From NCBI GenBank assembly GCA_025808875.1, contig CP075528.1, positions 2,416,473 to 2,480,472 on the forward strand: 64,000 nt of DNA, written 5' to 3'. Below the pieces are notes generated by a model that was given only the letters and a program-made list of their open reading frames with translations, had not been told where the DNA came from and searched no databases. The DNA is from Enhydrobacter sp. (GTDB lineage Bacteria; Pseudomonadota; Alphaproteobacteria; Reyranellales; Reyranellaceae). Positions 9,434-17,457 of this stretch are shown here, one piece after another (the first letter of the stretch is position 1; every line of letters starts with the position of its first letter). Made by a program: the position numbers and the translations under genes.

Positions 9434-9786
9434 CTATCCGAACGGTCGCATTCGCACTCGGCCCGGCTCGATGACAGAGAAATAGCCAGCCCAATCGTCA
9501 CGCGCTGTTACCAGCTGGGCGAGTCGCTCTCCAACTTCTCCAGGCTTTGCCACCGGCATGCGCAGCAAAATGACGCCGCAGGTGCGGGGCAGCGCCGATC
9601 CTCTGGCCAGTTCGCCGAAATCCTTGTCGAAGGTCAGGAGGATGCGCTGCTCGCGGGCCGCCCATGCCAGCACGTCTGAATCGATTGCACCCGGTGCGGC
9701 TGTCCTACCCAAACAACGTCGTGCCCGGCTGCCTCGAGAGCGGTGACCGCTGCACCAGGGAAATTCTCGTCGGCGAGAAAGCGCAT
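9434..9786 (-). pseudogene. DUF5615 PIN-like toxin, frameshifted
   Basis: Read from the ATG at 9786 the frame gives MRFLADENFPGAAVTALEA and continues to HDVVWV, the standard N-terminus of DUF5615 PIN-like nucleases. The match then jumps to another frame, TAAPGAIDSDVLAWAAREQ through TFDKDFGELA to the stop at 9434. One base appears missing at about 9705-9706; adding it joins both halves into a protein of about 117 residues, the normal family length. Conserved acidic residues are split between halves (LADEN early; DSD and DKDFGE late), so without frameshifting neither half should be active. The ATG lies 1 base after the stop of the DUF433 antitoxin gene. A sequencing error or a truly inactivated toxin are both possible. 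Confidence 0.75.
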
Positions 9787-9787
9787 A

Positions 9788-10018
9788 TCAGGCTGCGCTC
9801 GGGAATACCTTCTCCGAGCTCAACGTGTCGCGCGCATATGCGAGGCACGCGATGATGTCGTCGTGTGTGACACCCGGGTAATTCCCGAGGATGTCGGCTT
9901 CGCTCCATCCGTCGGCCATCAAGCCGATCATGAACTCCACAGACAACCGCGTCCCGCGGATGACAGGCTTACCGGCGAGCACGCCGGGGGCGAGCGCAAT
10001 GCGAGGATGCTCCGTCAT
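9788..10018 (-). CDS. DUF433 domain antitoxin
   Basis: 76 residues from the ATG at 10018. The core IALAPGVLAGKPVIRGTRLS, followed by IGLMADGWSEADIL and YPGVTHDDIIACLAYA, is the signature of the DUF433 winged-helix family, which pairs with DUF5615 PIN-like toxins. The toxin frame begins 1 base beyond its stop (TGATATG), the usual coupled arrangement. The antitoxin is intact although the toxin frame is broken, as expected for a decaying module. By analogy it should bind its own promoter and neutralise the toxin. Confidence 0.85.
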   Translation of the reverse strand: MTEHPRIALAPGVLAGKPVIRGTRLSVEFMIGLMADGWSEADILGNYPGVTHDDIIACLAYARDTLSSEKVFPSAA

Positions 10019-10293
10019 GGTCTGTTGGCCACTCCATTTTTCGAGCCTGAATTTACTCGAACGCGGCGAGCCAGGCGATGCCAGAATCACGGATGGCGCC
10101 ATGTTATCGTAGAACGTGAGAGTGGTTTGGGCGATGTGCGCAAGCGGCGGCGTAGCTCGGCGAGCTGCATCATAGCGGCACGGCGAACGAGTAGTGCCCA
10201 TCTTCATCTGCTGTGGCACGCCATGCTTGCCGACGTTGAAAAGTAGCGTAGTCTTGCGCCCGAGCCGCCGCGGGCGGTTTCCAGACGGGTGCC
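10019..10293. other. 275-base intergenic stretch
   Basis: Separates the minus-strand DUF433/DUF5615 pair from the plus-strand NTF2-like gene, so it should carry the promoters of both. Open frames on the minus strand run through it, but their sequences show no recognisable family and no good start, so I annotate no gene here. Confidence 0.5.
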
Positions 10294-10917
10294 ATGGCCG
10301 AATTGAAACGACGAACGCTTGCCGGGCTCGCCACCGCGATGGCGGGCAGCGTCGTGGCCGGCGCCAGCGCAAGGGGAGCGCCGACAGTGACCGATCCGAT
10401 GCTCGTGAAGAAGCTCGACGCCATCTTCAACGCCCACATGGACGCCGAACTGGCCGGCGATCTCGACAAGACCTTGGCGACCATGTCGGCCAATCCGCAT
10501 CTCGTGAACATCCCGACGATGGTCGGCGGCCAGGGAACGAGCGGCGTCCGGACTTTCTATTCCAAGCGACTGATCGGACAGTTCTTCCCGCCGGACGTGA
10601 AATTCGAGAGCATCTCGCGGACCTACAGCGAAGAACGCCTGGTCGATGAGCTCATCATCTCCTTCACCCACACGACGACGATCGACTGGATGCTGCCGGG
10701 CGTCAAGCCGACCGGCAAGCGGGTGGAAACCGTCTTCGTCGTGATCGTCGGCATCGAGGGCGACAAGGTGTCCTACGAGCACATCATGTGGGACCAGGCG
10801 AACGTGCTGGTGCAGATCGGCCTGCTCGATCCGAAGGGCCTGCCGGTGGCCGGCTCCGGCGCCGCCGCCAAGCTCCGTAATCCGTCCTTGCCCGATCCGT
10901 TCTTCAACGAGGGTTGA
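10294..10917 (+). CDS. Exported NTF2/SnoaL-like fold protein
   Basis: 207 residues. The N-terminus MAELKRRTLAGLATAMAGSV resembles a Tat-type signal with cleavage after ASA. The rest reads as a single NTF2-like (SnoaL/ester-cyclase type) cone domain: IFNAHMDAELAGDLDKTLA, then GGQGTSGVRTFYSKRLIGQF, and beta-rich sequence to GDKVSYEHIMWDQA. Such domains bind or turn over small molecules; the ligand is unknown. It is followed closely by a convergent membrane protein gene. Confidence 0.7.
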   Translation: MAELKRRTLAGLATAMAGSVVAGASARGAPTVTDPMLVKKLDAIFNAHMDAELAGDLDKTLATMSANPHLVNIPTMVGGQGTSGVRTFYSKRLIGQFFPPDVKFESISRTYSEERLVDELIISFTHTTTIDWMLPGVKPTGKRVETVFVVIVGIEGDKVSYEHIMWDQANVLVQIGLLDPKGLPVAGSGAAAKLRNPSLPDPFFNEG

Positions 10918-10929
10918 GAAGCGCGGCGT

Positions 10930-11262
10930 CTATCCCGCGACGAGCGCCGCCAGGCCGAGAACGAGGCCGACCGGCGCGATTTCGACCCTCCAGCGCAGGA
11001 CATAGACGTACCCCATCGAGATCGACAGGCCGCCGAGCAGGGTCGCGATGACGTATGTCCATCCCAGCATGGATGCGGCCAGAAAGAGGGCCAGCAGCAT
11101 CGCCGCGATCCCGAGTGCGCCAGGCAGATGATGCGCCTTGAAGCGGGTTCCGCTCGCCAGCCACCGCTGATAGACCGCGTAAAAGCGGTGCGAGAGCATG
11201 GTCGCGCCGCAGGCGAAGACCACGATCAGCGCGGCGAGCGTGGCGATGTCGTCTCGTGTCAT
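10930..11262 (-). CDS. Small hypothetical membrane protein
   Basis: 110 residues from the ATG at 11262 (MTRDDIATLAALIVVFACGA). Three or four hydrophobic segments are visible: about residues 7-24, 46-66, 68-85 and 93-110, joined by a positively charged loop containing FYAVYQRWLASGTRFK. No family is recognised. A longer frame reaches 11433, but the extra N-terminus is Arg-rich and looks non-coding. It converges on the NTF2-like gene, 12 bases between stops. Confidence 0.6.
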   Translation of the reverse strand: MTRDDIATLAALIVVFACGATMLSHRFYAVYQRWLASGTRFKAHHLPGALGIAAMLLALFLAASMLGWTYVIATLLGGLSISMGYVYVLRWRVEIAPVGLVLGLAALVAG

Positions 11263-11381
11263 CTTCGCCGCTCTCGTCCTTCCTTCACCGCTGTGGCGTC
11301 GGCGGACGGCAATTTCAACGCGAAACGTCCGCCTGCAGCCCACCAACCTTGGCCAGTAGATACACTTGGGAGAATCCACTG

Positions 11382-11398
11382 CTTCGCCAGAGGCGAAG
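11382..11398. other. Short hairpin in intergenic region
   Basis: CTTCGCC-AGA-GGCGAAG, a perfect 7-bp stem with a 3-base loop, lies in the 237-base gap between two minus-strand genes (11263-11499). No U-rich tract follows on either strand, so a terminator role is weak. Nothing else in the gap is interpretable. Confidence 0.4.
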
Positions 11399-11499
11399 GC
11401 CAATCGCCAGGAAGCATCGCGGCTTCCGCTCAAACGTGGCGTGGACCCGGCAACTCAATAGCCCCGACGCGACGAGTTGTGAAGGGGCGGCGGCCGGGA

Positions 11500-11799
11500 C
11501 TACTGGCAGGTCTGGACGGTCACCGGATCGCGCAACTTCCAGCAGATCGGCTCGCCCGGCTGCGTTCGATTGACGGTGCAGTAGTAGGCTTCGGCGCCCT
11601 TCTGCATCCAGACCCCGCCGGGGACGGCGGCGGCGATGGCGAAGCCGTTGGAGAGCAGCCCCGCGGGCGATGTCTTGTCGGAACCGGAATCGTACTGGAT
11701 GACGCAGCTCTGCGCCGGCGCCGGCTGTTGCGCCTGCTGGGCGAGGGCGGGAATCGCAGTCCCGAGGATGAAGGCGACGGTCAGGACGAGTTTTGGCAT
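11500..11799 (-). CDS. Small secreted hypothetical protein
   Basis: 99 residues from the ATG at 11799. MPKLVLTVAFILGTAIPALA is a clear Sec signal peptide with cleavage before QQAQQ. The mature part has cysteines at SCVIQY, AYYCTV and EPICWK and a last one at VQTCQ, enough for two disulfides. No family is recognised. The periplasmic location is well supported; the function is not. Confidence 0.7.
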   Translation of the reverse strand: MPKLVLTVAFILGTAIPALAQQAQQPAPAQSCVIQYDSGSDKTSPAGLLSNGFAIAAAVPGGVWMQKGAEAYYCTVNRTQPGEPICWKLRDPVTVQTCQ

Positions 11800-11927
11800 C
11801 TTCTTGGCCTTTGCGGACGACTGGGCGAGGTCTCTTCGGTGCGCCGCGCTACATATGTTCACGCTGCGTGACGAAGGCAAGTGAGCGAGTGACACACCTC
11901 ATGCCCGGTGCTTATGTTTGAGCCATC

Positions 11928-12650
11928 ATGCAAATTGTCCGCTGCCTGGTGGCCATCGCGGCCGCACTCCTCATCCTTCCGCTGAGCGCCGTGGCGCAGA
12001 CCGCGCCGCCGCAAAAGAAGATCGGCGTCCCGTCCAAGCAGAAGCACGTCGACTGGCTGATCGTGCTCAACGCCAAGGGAGCCAAGCTGTCGGGCCAGAC
12101 GCTCGTGCTGGAGGGGCCGCAACCGTCCGCGATCGTCTTCTCCGACCGACCTGTCCGCAGCGCCGGGCACATGCCGACCGGCGAGGTCGTCGATCTCTGG
12201 AAGACCGGCAGCTTCGCCAGGGTGCCGCCCAACGCCACCGTTTCGGCCTTCTCCAAGGACGGCAACTCAGTGAGCGACGCGGTACTGGTGCTGAAGAAGC
12301 CGAAGTGGGAGGGCGACAAGCTCGCGTTCGAGGTCGACGTGCTGGAGGGCGATCTCGGCAAGGCCGACGGCGCCGTGGCGGTGTTCATCGACACGGTCTG
12401 GTTCGGCATCGGCGGCGGTGGCGTGCACTATCTCGGCAGCAGCCGCACCACCGGCGGCACGAGCCCGGCGATCGGCAGTCCCGACGACACCAGCACGTAC
12501 TCGGGCTGGTCCAATCCCGCGCCGTCGGGTCGCTCCCAGGGGTATCGCGGCCCGGCCTATCCGAGCCTCAGCACGCCGCCGGATGCCGGCGGGCCGGGCG
12601 GCAACTACCGGGCGCCCTGTGGCGCGCCGCCATTGCTGCCGTGCTACTGA
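11928..12650 (+). CDS. Secreted conserved hypothetical protein
   Basis: 240 residues. A signal peptide (MQIVRCLVAIAAALLILPLS, cleavage near AVAQ) precedes a soluble domain with WLIVLNAKGAKLSGQTLVLE, PPNATVSAFSKDG and VAVFIDTVWFGIGGGG. The last 70 residues are Gly/Ser/Pro-rich and probably disordered (GGTSPAIGSPDDTSTYSG). I recognise a recurring uncharacterised proteobacterial protein but no assigned function. It starts a tight plus-strand run with the GrdB-like gene 6 bases downstream. Confidence 0.65.
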   Translation: MQIVRCLVAIAAALLILPLSAVAQTAPPQKKIGVPSKQKHVDWLIVLNAKGAKLSGQTLVLEGPQPSAIVFSDRPVRSAGHMPTGEVVDLWKTGSFARVPPNATVSAFSKDGNSVSDAVLVLKKPKWEGDKLAFEVDVLEGDLGKADGAVAVFIDTVWFGIGGGGVHYLGSSRTTGGTSPAIGSPDDTSTYSGWSNPAPSGRSQGYRGPAYPSLSTPPDAGGPGGNYRAPCGAPPLLPCY

Positions 12651-12656
12651 GCGGAC

Positions 12657-13520
12657 ATGACCCTGACCGCCATGAGGACCGAAACACCCATCCAGTACAT
12701 GGAGCGCACGCGCAATTACTATCGCGCACTCGGCTACGCGACGGACTACGTGTGGGCGCACTTCGAGGACGTGCCGTTCGCGCGTCTCGCCAAGCCGTTG
12801 TCGCAGGCTCGCATCGGCCTGGTCACCACCGCGAGTCCGCCCGACTTCAAGGGCGTGAAGCGGGTTTGGTCGGGCGCGGTGTCGCCGCCGCCGGCGTCGC
12901 TGTTCACCGCCAATCTGGCCTGGGACAAGGAATCGACCCACACCGACGATCGCGGCACATTCCTGCCGATCGAGGCGGCCTCGAGGCTGGTGGAAGAGGG
13001 AACGATCGGGGGGCTCACGGCGCATTTCCACGGCGTGCCGACCGAGTACAGCCATCGCAAGACCCAGAGCGAGGATGCGCCGCAGGTCCTGGCGCGCCTG
13101 CGCGACGACGGCGCGGACGCGGCCATTCTGTGCCCGCTTTGACCCGTCTGCCACCAGACCGTGAGTCTGGTTGCCCGTCATCTGGAAGAGAACGGCCTGC
13201 CGACGGTGGTGATCGGCTCGGCCCGCGACATCGTCGAGCATTGCGGCGTGCCGCGCTTCGTCTTCACCGACTTTCCGCTCGGCAACCCGTGCGGCCATCC
13301 GTGGCGGCGCGACATGCAGACCGAGATCGTGCGGCTGGCGGCCGGCCTGCTCGAGCGGGCGACCGCGCCGCGCACGACCGTCGAGGCGCCGTTCGCGTGG
13401 AAGGACGATCCGGGATGGCGCGAACGCTACAATCGGATCAGGCCGGAAGACCGCGAGCGGTTGCTCGCCCTGGGCGAGGAGCGGAGGCGGCAACGCGCGA
13501 AGCCGGTCGCGGGCGAATGA
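12657..13520 (+). CDS. GrdB-family reductase, probable selenoprotein with in-frame TGA
   Basis: Read through the TGA at 13140-13142, the gene encodes 287 residues. The first 161 (RNYYRALGYATDYVWAHFED, then ARIGLVTTASPPDF, then GGLTAHFHGVPTEYSHRKT) and the following 125 (HLEENGLPTVVIGSA, RFVFTDFPLGNPCGHPW) together form one member of the glycine/sarcosine/betaine reductase selenoprotein B (GrdB/PrdB) family. The TGA falls in ILCPL-U-PVCHQT, a UxxC redox motif where the family carries selenocysteine or cysteine. A SECIS-like hairpin starts 11 bases after the TGA. The final TGA nearly touches the next ATG (13522), so the downstream half is still fitted to an operon. The substrate is unknown; aerobes use such homologues outside glycine fermentation. 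The alternative is a nonsense mutation. Confidence 0.8.
13150..13174 (+). promoter_or_regulatory. SECIS-like hairpin downstream of the in-frame TGA
   Basis: The stem CCAGAC (13154-13159) pairs perfectly with GTCTGG (13165-13170) around loop CGTGA. It extends by A-U (13153/13171) and, after one mismatch, C-G and G-C (13151/13173, 13150/13174). The apical loop begins 17 bases after the TGA and has G at its second position. This fits the described bacterial SECIS model: a short stem, the loop about 16-37 bases from UGA, and a G in the first two loop positions. SelB binding is inferred. Confidence 0.65.
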
Positions 13521-13521
13521 C

Positions 13522-14802
13522 ATGTTGAAGGACCGCTACGGCTACGAACTCTCGACCGTGTCGGCGAAGGCGCGCGACGCCTACGTGCTGGGTGCCGACC
13601 GCCTGCTCTCGGGCGATGCCGGAATCGATGCGGCCTTTGCCGACGCGATCGCGGCAGACGAGAGTTTCGCCCTTGGTCATATCGCGCAGGCGCGCACCAT
13701 GCAGCTCCTGGGACGCGGCCCCGAGGTCAAGGCGCCGCTTGCCCGGGCGCTCGAACTCGCGCCCGGCACGAGCGAGCGCGAACGCAGTCACATCGCCATC
13801 TTCGAGAAGATCCTGCGTGGGCAGGGTGCGGCCGCGGTGCCCATGATCGCCGAGCACGTGAAGCGCTGGCCGCGCGACGCCATGGCGCTTGCGCCGGCGA
13901 CCAGCGTGTTCGGCCTGATCGGCTTTTCGGGACGGGCCGGCCGCGAAGTCGAGCAGCTCGCGTTGCTCGAGCCGCTCGCGCCCCACTACGGCGACGATTG
14001 GTGGTTTCACACGGTGCTGGCCTTCGCCGAAATCGAGCTGCAGATGTTCGACCGCGGTCTTGCCGACATCGAGGCGGCGCTGGATGGGCGCCCGCGCAGC
14101 GCCCATGCCGCGCACATCCGCGCCCATTTGTACTACGAGGTCGGCGAGCGGGCGGCGGGTCTCGCCTATCTCTCCGATTGGGCGAAGGACTATCCGCGCG
14201 ACGGCCAGCTCCACTGCCACGTCAACTGGCATCTGGCGCTGTGGTCGATGGAAACGGGTCGTTTCGACGAAGCATGGCGCATCTACGCCGACGAGATGCA
14301 TCCGGGCGCGGGCTGGGGGCCGCCAATCAACGTGCTGACCGATTGCGCGTCGTTCCTCGCGCGTGCCGAGATGGCGGGGCAGGCGCGAAGGCCCGAACTG
14401 TGGCGCGACCTGGCGGGTTATGCCGCGCGCTGGTTTCCCAATTCAGGCATCGCCTTCGCCGATCTGCACAGCGCGCTGGCCTTCGCCATGGCGGGCGAGA
14501 GCGAGACCCTGGCGAGGATCGTCGAGACACCGAAGGGCCCGGCGGCCGACATGCTGCCGGCGCTCGCACGCGGCTTCGACGCCTTCGCACGGGGCGACTG
14601 GTCTCGTGCCGCAAGCGAGATCGAGCCGCATCTCGATACGCACGAGCGGGTGGGCGGCAGCCGCGCCCAGCGCGACCTGCTGGAATACGCCGTCACGTGC
14701 GCCCTGCTGCGCGAGGGCAGGGGCGATGCGGCACGCCGCCGGATCGGCACCCGACGACCGCAGAACGCAGGCGATGGCGGCTTTCCGATCGCGGGGCTTT
14801 AG
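13522..14802 (+). CDS. TPR-type protein of the TTC38-like group
   Basis: 426 residues, helical throughout, with TPR-like pairs such as ADRLLSGDAGIDAAFADAIA, AFAEIELQMFDRGLADIEAA and HIRAHLYYEVGERAAGLAYL. The segment HCHVNWHLALWSMETGRFDE matches the tetratricopeptide repeat protein 38 family, known from bacteria and animals without an assigned reaction. There is no signal peptide, so it is cytoplasmic. The ATG is 1 base after the GrdB-like stop, which indicates translational coupling with the putative selenoprotein. A protein-interaction role is the most that can be inferred. Confidence 0.75.
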   Translation: MLKDRYGYELSTVSAKARDAYVLGADRLLSGDAGIDAAFADAIAADESFALGHIAQARTMQLLGRGPEVKAPLARALELAPGTSERERSHIAIFEKILRGQGAAAVPMIAEHVKRWPRDAMALAPATSVFGLIGFSGRAGREVEQLALLEPLAPHYGDDWWFHTVLAFAEIELQMFDRGLADIEAALDGRPRSAHAAHIRAHLYYEVGERAAGLAYLSDWAKDYPRDGQLHCHVNWHLALWSMETGRFDEAWRIYADEMHPGAGWGPPINVLTDCASFLARAEMAGQARRPELWRDLAGYAARWFPNSGIAFADLHSALAFAMAGESETLARIVETPKGPAADMLPALARGFDAFARGDWSRAASEIEPHLDTHERVGGSRAQRDLLEYAVTCALLREGRGDAARRRIGTRRPQNAGDGGFPIAGL

Positions 14803-15362
14803 CGCGGCGCCTCGGCGACATTGGGCATGCCCGGCGCAACGCATCGCCGGACGGCGGCAATTGCATCGCGCCCCGCGGCGAGGTCGATGACGGCGCTGCC
14901 GTCGATGGACGAATCGCCGATGAGATCGAAACGCAGGGTCAGGCGCGTGCCCCGGCCCATCGCATCGACCAGCGCGGGCGACAGGGCGGGCCAGGCCTCA
15001 CGGCGAGAATCCGCCAGAACGACATGGGCATCGGCGAACAGGATCTCGGCGGTGAAGGCGAGACCGTCGATGACCAGTTCGGCGCGCGGATCGGCCTTGA
15101 TCTCCGCGTCCGGTCGGGAGACCGGCAAAAGCGGGCCCTCCTCGGTCAGATAGAGCTGAAGCTGCAGGACACGGCCGTTCGTCCCCGCCTCGCACATCAG
15201 CACCACGGTGTCGATGTTGGCGTCGGTGCGGAGCGGCGCGGTGGCGGCGTATCCGGGCGGGTTCACCCCCTCCTCGAGCCACCATCCGGTCGGCGTGCCG
15301 GAAGGGGTGGCGGCGGCCGCTCCGGTGGCAAGCATCCCGATCAACCAGCCGATCCGGCGCAT
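14799..15362 (-). CDS. Secreted hypothetical protein
   Basis: 187 residues from the ATG at 15362, chosen because GGGAGGGAG lies just before it and a signal peptide follows (MRRIGWLIGMLATGAAAA). The mature protein has two cysteines (VLMCEAG, VRRCVAPG) and mostly beta-type sequence (LQLQLYLTEEGPLLPVSR, LTLRFDLIGDSSIDGSAVID). No family is recognised. It is convergent with the TPR gene, overlapping its end by 4 bases. Confidence 0.65.
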   Translation of the reverse strand: MRRIGWLIGMLATGAAAATPSGTPTGWWLEEGVNPPGYAATAPLRTDANIDTVVLMCEAGTNGRVLQLQLYLTEEGPLLPVSRPDAEIKADPRAELVIDGLAFTAEILFADAHVVLADSRREAWPALSPALVDAMGRGTRLTLRFDLIGDSSIDGSAVIDLAAGRDAIAAVRRCVAPGMPNVAEAPR

Positions 15363-15516
15363 GGCTCCCTCCCTGTCCGCACTTTCAACGACAGGCAACC
15401 CGTGGATGTTCCACCCGCCGCTGGCCGGCATGCCGGAGGCCGATAGACCGCAGGGCGGAGTGCGGCATTTTGATACGCCCTTAAGGTATTCTAGATATGC
15501 AAAAAACATCTCCATC

Positions 15517-16434
15517 TTGGACAAGATCGTCGCCCTTGCCGCCTTGAGCTGCCTTTTTGCCGGAGCCCGACCGACGTCGGCGGAGCCGTATCTCGAGCAG
15601 CCTTTGCTGGTCGCCATCAAAAGCAACTTCCTCGACCGGCTCGCGTCGGACACCTGCGCCCCTTACTTCCGGCTCTATTCGACGGAGGCCGAGAACTGGG
15701 TCTGGCTGAACCCGACTGCAGTCAAGGTGCACGTCGTGTTCTACGTCGAATATACCTCGGCGCGGGCGCTCTACGGTACCGCACAACGGGCGCAGCAGTG
15801 CCTGGGACGCGATTCAGGCCAGGGATTCTTCGAGCAGGGAAAGACCTACCGCAGCGCCGACTTCATCTACCACCTCTCGAAGTGGGCGCTCGGCTGGCAC
15901 GTCGACAAGATCGAGGACGGCGTGCCGAGCGGCGGCGGGCCGGTCGGCCGGCCGGTCGAGGCCGTGCAGAAAATGCCGCCATCGCGCGATGCGCAGGATC
16001 TATATAACGACGGCTTCGCCCATTTCGTGCGCGGCGATTATGACGAGGCCATCATCGCCTATACCTCCGCACTCGCGGCGGACCCCGACTTCGCCATGGC
16101 CTACAACAACCGCTGTCTCGTTCGCGTCATCGCCGGCCGCGATGTCGAAGCGGCACGAGCCGACTGCCGGGAAGCCGTCAGCCGTGCCGGCGACCGCGCC
16201 GACGTGCGCGAGACCCAGGGGTTCGTCCGGCTGAAGCTCAGCGAATCGCGGGCAGCACTTGCCGAGTATAATGCCGCGCTCGCGCTCGATGCGCGCCGGC
16301 CGATCGCCCTCTATGGCCGCGGCATCGCCAAGGCCCGCCTCGGCGACAGCCGTGGATCGGTCGCCGACAAGGAGCACGCGTTGCGGCTCGATCCCGGCGT
16401 CGCCCGTGCCTTCTCGGTGTATGGAGTCCACTGA
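15517..16434 (+). CDS. Secreted protein with C-terminal TPR repeats
   Basis: About 305 residues if translation begins at the TTG at 15517. That start gives a good signal peptide (LDKIVALAALSCLFAGA, cleavage after TSA). The frame is open upstream to 15208, but that stretch is antisense to another gene and looks non-coding. The N-terminal domain has cysteines in LASDTCAPYFRLY and AQQCLGRDSG. Residues 155-300 hold three TPR units (QDLYNDGFAHFVRGDYDEAI, AMAYNNRCLVRVIAG, ALYGRGIAKARLGDSRGSVA). No ATG or clear ribosome site marks the start, so the N-terminus is uncertain. Role unknown; periplasmic scaffold is a guess. Confidence 0.65.
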   Translation: MDKIVALAALSCLFAGARPTSAEPYLEQPLLVAIKSNFLDRLASDTCAPYFRLYSTEAENWVWLNPTAVKVHVVFYVEYTSARALYGTAQRAQQCLGRDSGQGFFEQGKTYRSADFIYHLSKWALGWHVDKIEDGVPSGGGPVGRPVEAVQKMPPSRDAQDLYNDGFAHFVRGDYDEAIIAYTSALAADPDFAMAYNNRCLVRVIAGRDVEAARADCREAVSRAGDRADVRETQGFVRLKLSESRAALAEYNAALALDARRPIALYGRGIAKARLGDSRGSVADKEHALRLDPGVARAFSVYGVH

Positions 16435-16475
16435 GCGCCGGCCCTAGGATCGCCGGTGAAACCGGGGAGAAGGCG

Positions 16476-17417
16476 ATGCCGCCGAAGCTTGGCTATTTGC
16501 TGCCGACGCGCGAGCGCGTCATGGCGGGCGAGCACGGGGCCGCCGCGCTGCTGCGTCTCGCCGAGCGTGCGGAGGAGCTCGGCTTCGCGTCCGTGTGGAT
16601 CGGCGATTCGCTGCTTGCGCGGGCTCGTCACGATCCGCTGACCTTGATGGCGGCGGTCGCGGCACGCACGCGCACGGTGGAAATCGGCACCGCCGTGCTG
16701 CTTCCGGCGCTGCGCAATCCGGTCGTGCTGGCGCAGCAGGTCGCGACCGCCGACAGGATCAGCGAGGGACGCATCGTTCTCGGCATCGGCATCGCCGCCG
16801 ATCACCCGTCGATCCGCGCCGAGTTCGAGGCGGCGGGCGTGCCGTTCGAGAAGCGCATCGGCCGGCTGGTCGAGGGCATGGCGCTTTGCCGGGCGCTGTG
16901 GAGCGGCAAGCCGGTGGATTGGGACGGCCGATGGAAGATGACGGGCGCCGTGCTCGGCCCGACGCCGCATCGGCCGGGCGGCCCGCCGCTCTGGAACGCC
17001 GCCTCGGTGCCGGCGGGACGGCAGCGCACGGGGCGGCATTTCGACGGCTGGTTCCCCAACGGGCCGACGCCGGCGCAGTACACCGCGCAGTGGGCCGAGG
17101 TGCAGGAGGCGGCGCGCGCCGCCGGGCGCGACGCGGCGGCACTGACGCCGGCCAAGTACATCACCCTCGCCATCGACGAGGATGGCGGCCGCGCCGACGC
17201 ACGGATCAACGACTATCTCGAGCGCTACTACAACCAGCCGGCTGCGGTGATCCGCAAGCGCCAGATGTGCTACGGCGGGCCGGCAGCGGCCGTGGCGTCG
17301 CTGCTCAAGGAATACGGCGACGCCGGTGTCCGGCATTTTTGCGTGCGCTTCGCAGGCGGCGACCACGACCACCAACTCGCGACCCTGGCGAAGTTGCGTC
17401 AGGACCTCGGCTGGTGA
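16476..17417 (+). CDS. LLM class flavin-dependent oxidoreductase
   Basis: 313 residues of the luciferase-like monooxygenase family, using F420 or FMN. Family landmarks are KLGYLLPTRERVM, AERAEELGFASVWIGDSLLA, TLMAAVAARTRTVEIGTAVL and ISEGRIVLGIGIAAD. The TIM-barrel ends with LWNAASVPAGRQRTGRHFDG. GGAGAAGGCG precedes the ATG. Neighbours give no substrate; the BNR-repeat gene downstream is convergent. Confidence 0.85.
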   Translation: MPPKLGYLLPTRERVMAGEHGAAALLRLAERAEELGFASVWIGDSLLARARHDPLTLMAAVAARTRTVEIGTAVLLPALRNPVVLAQQVATADRISEGRIVLGIGIAADHPSIRAEFEAAGVPFEKRIGRLVEGMALCRALWSGKPVDWDGRWKMTGAVLGPTPHRPGGPPLWNAASVPAGRQRTGRHFDGWFPNGPTPAQYTAQWAEVQEAARAAGRDAAALTPAKYITLAIDEDGGRADARINDYLERYYNQPAAVIRKRQMCYGGPAAAVASLLKEYGDAGVRHFCVRFAGGDHDHQLATLAKLRQDLGW

Positions 17418-17457
17418 AGCCTGTCCTATTCCGGTCGATGCGTCGTCGCCTCGGCCC

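Noticed and set aside
9434..9712. A complete small toxin starting at a TTG near 9712
   Set aside because: That start lies inside the conserved domain and would lack the N-terminal strand and Asp; the missing part is found in the adjacent frame.
13143..13520. Treating the region after the TGA as a separate small gene
   Set aside because: It continues the same frame and the same protein family as the upstream half; the GrdB-type fold is complete only when both are joined.
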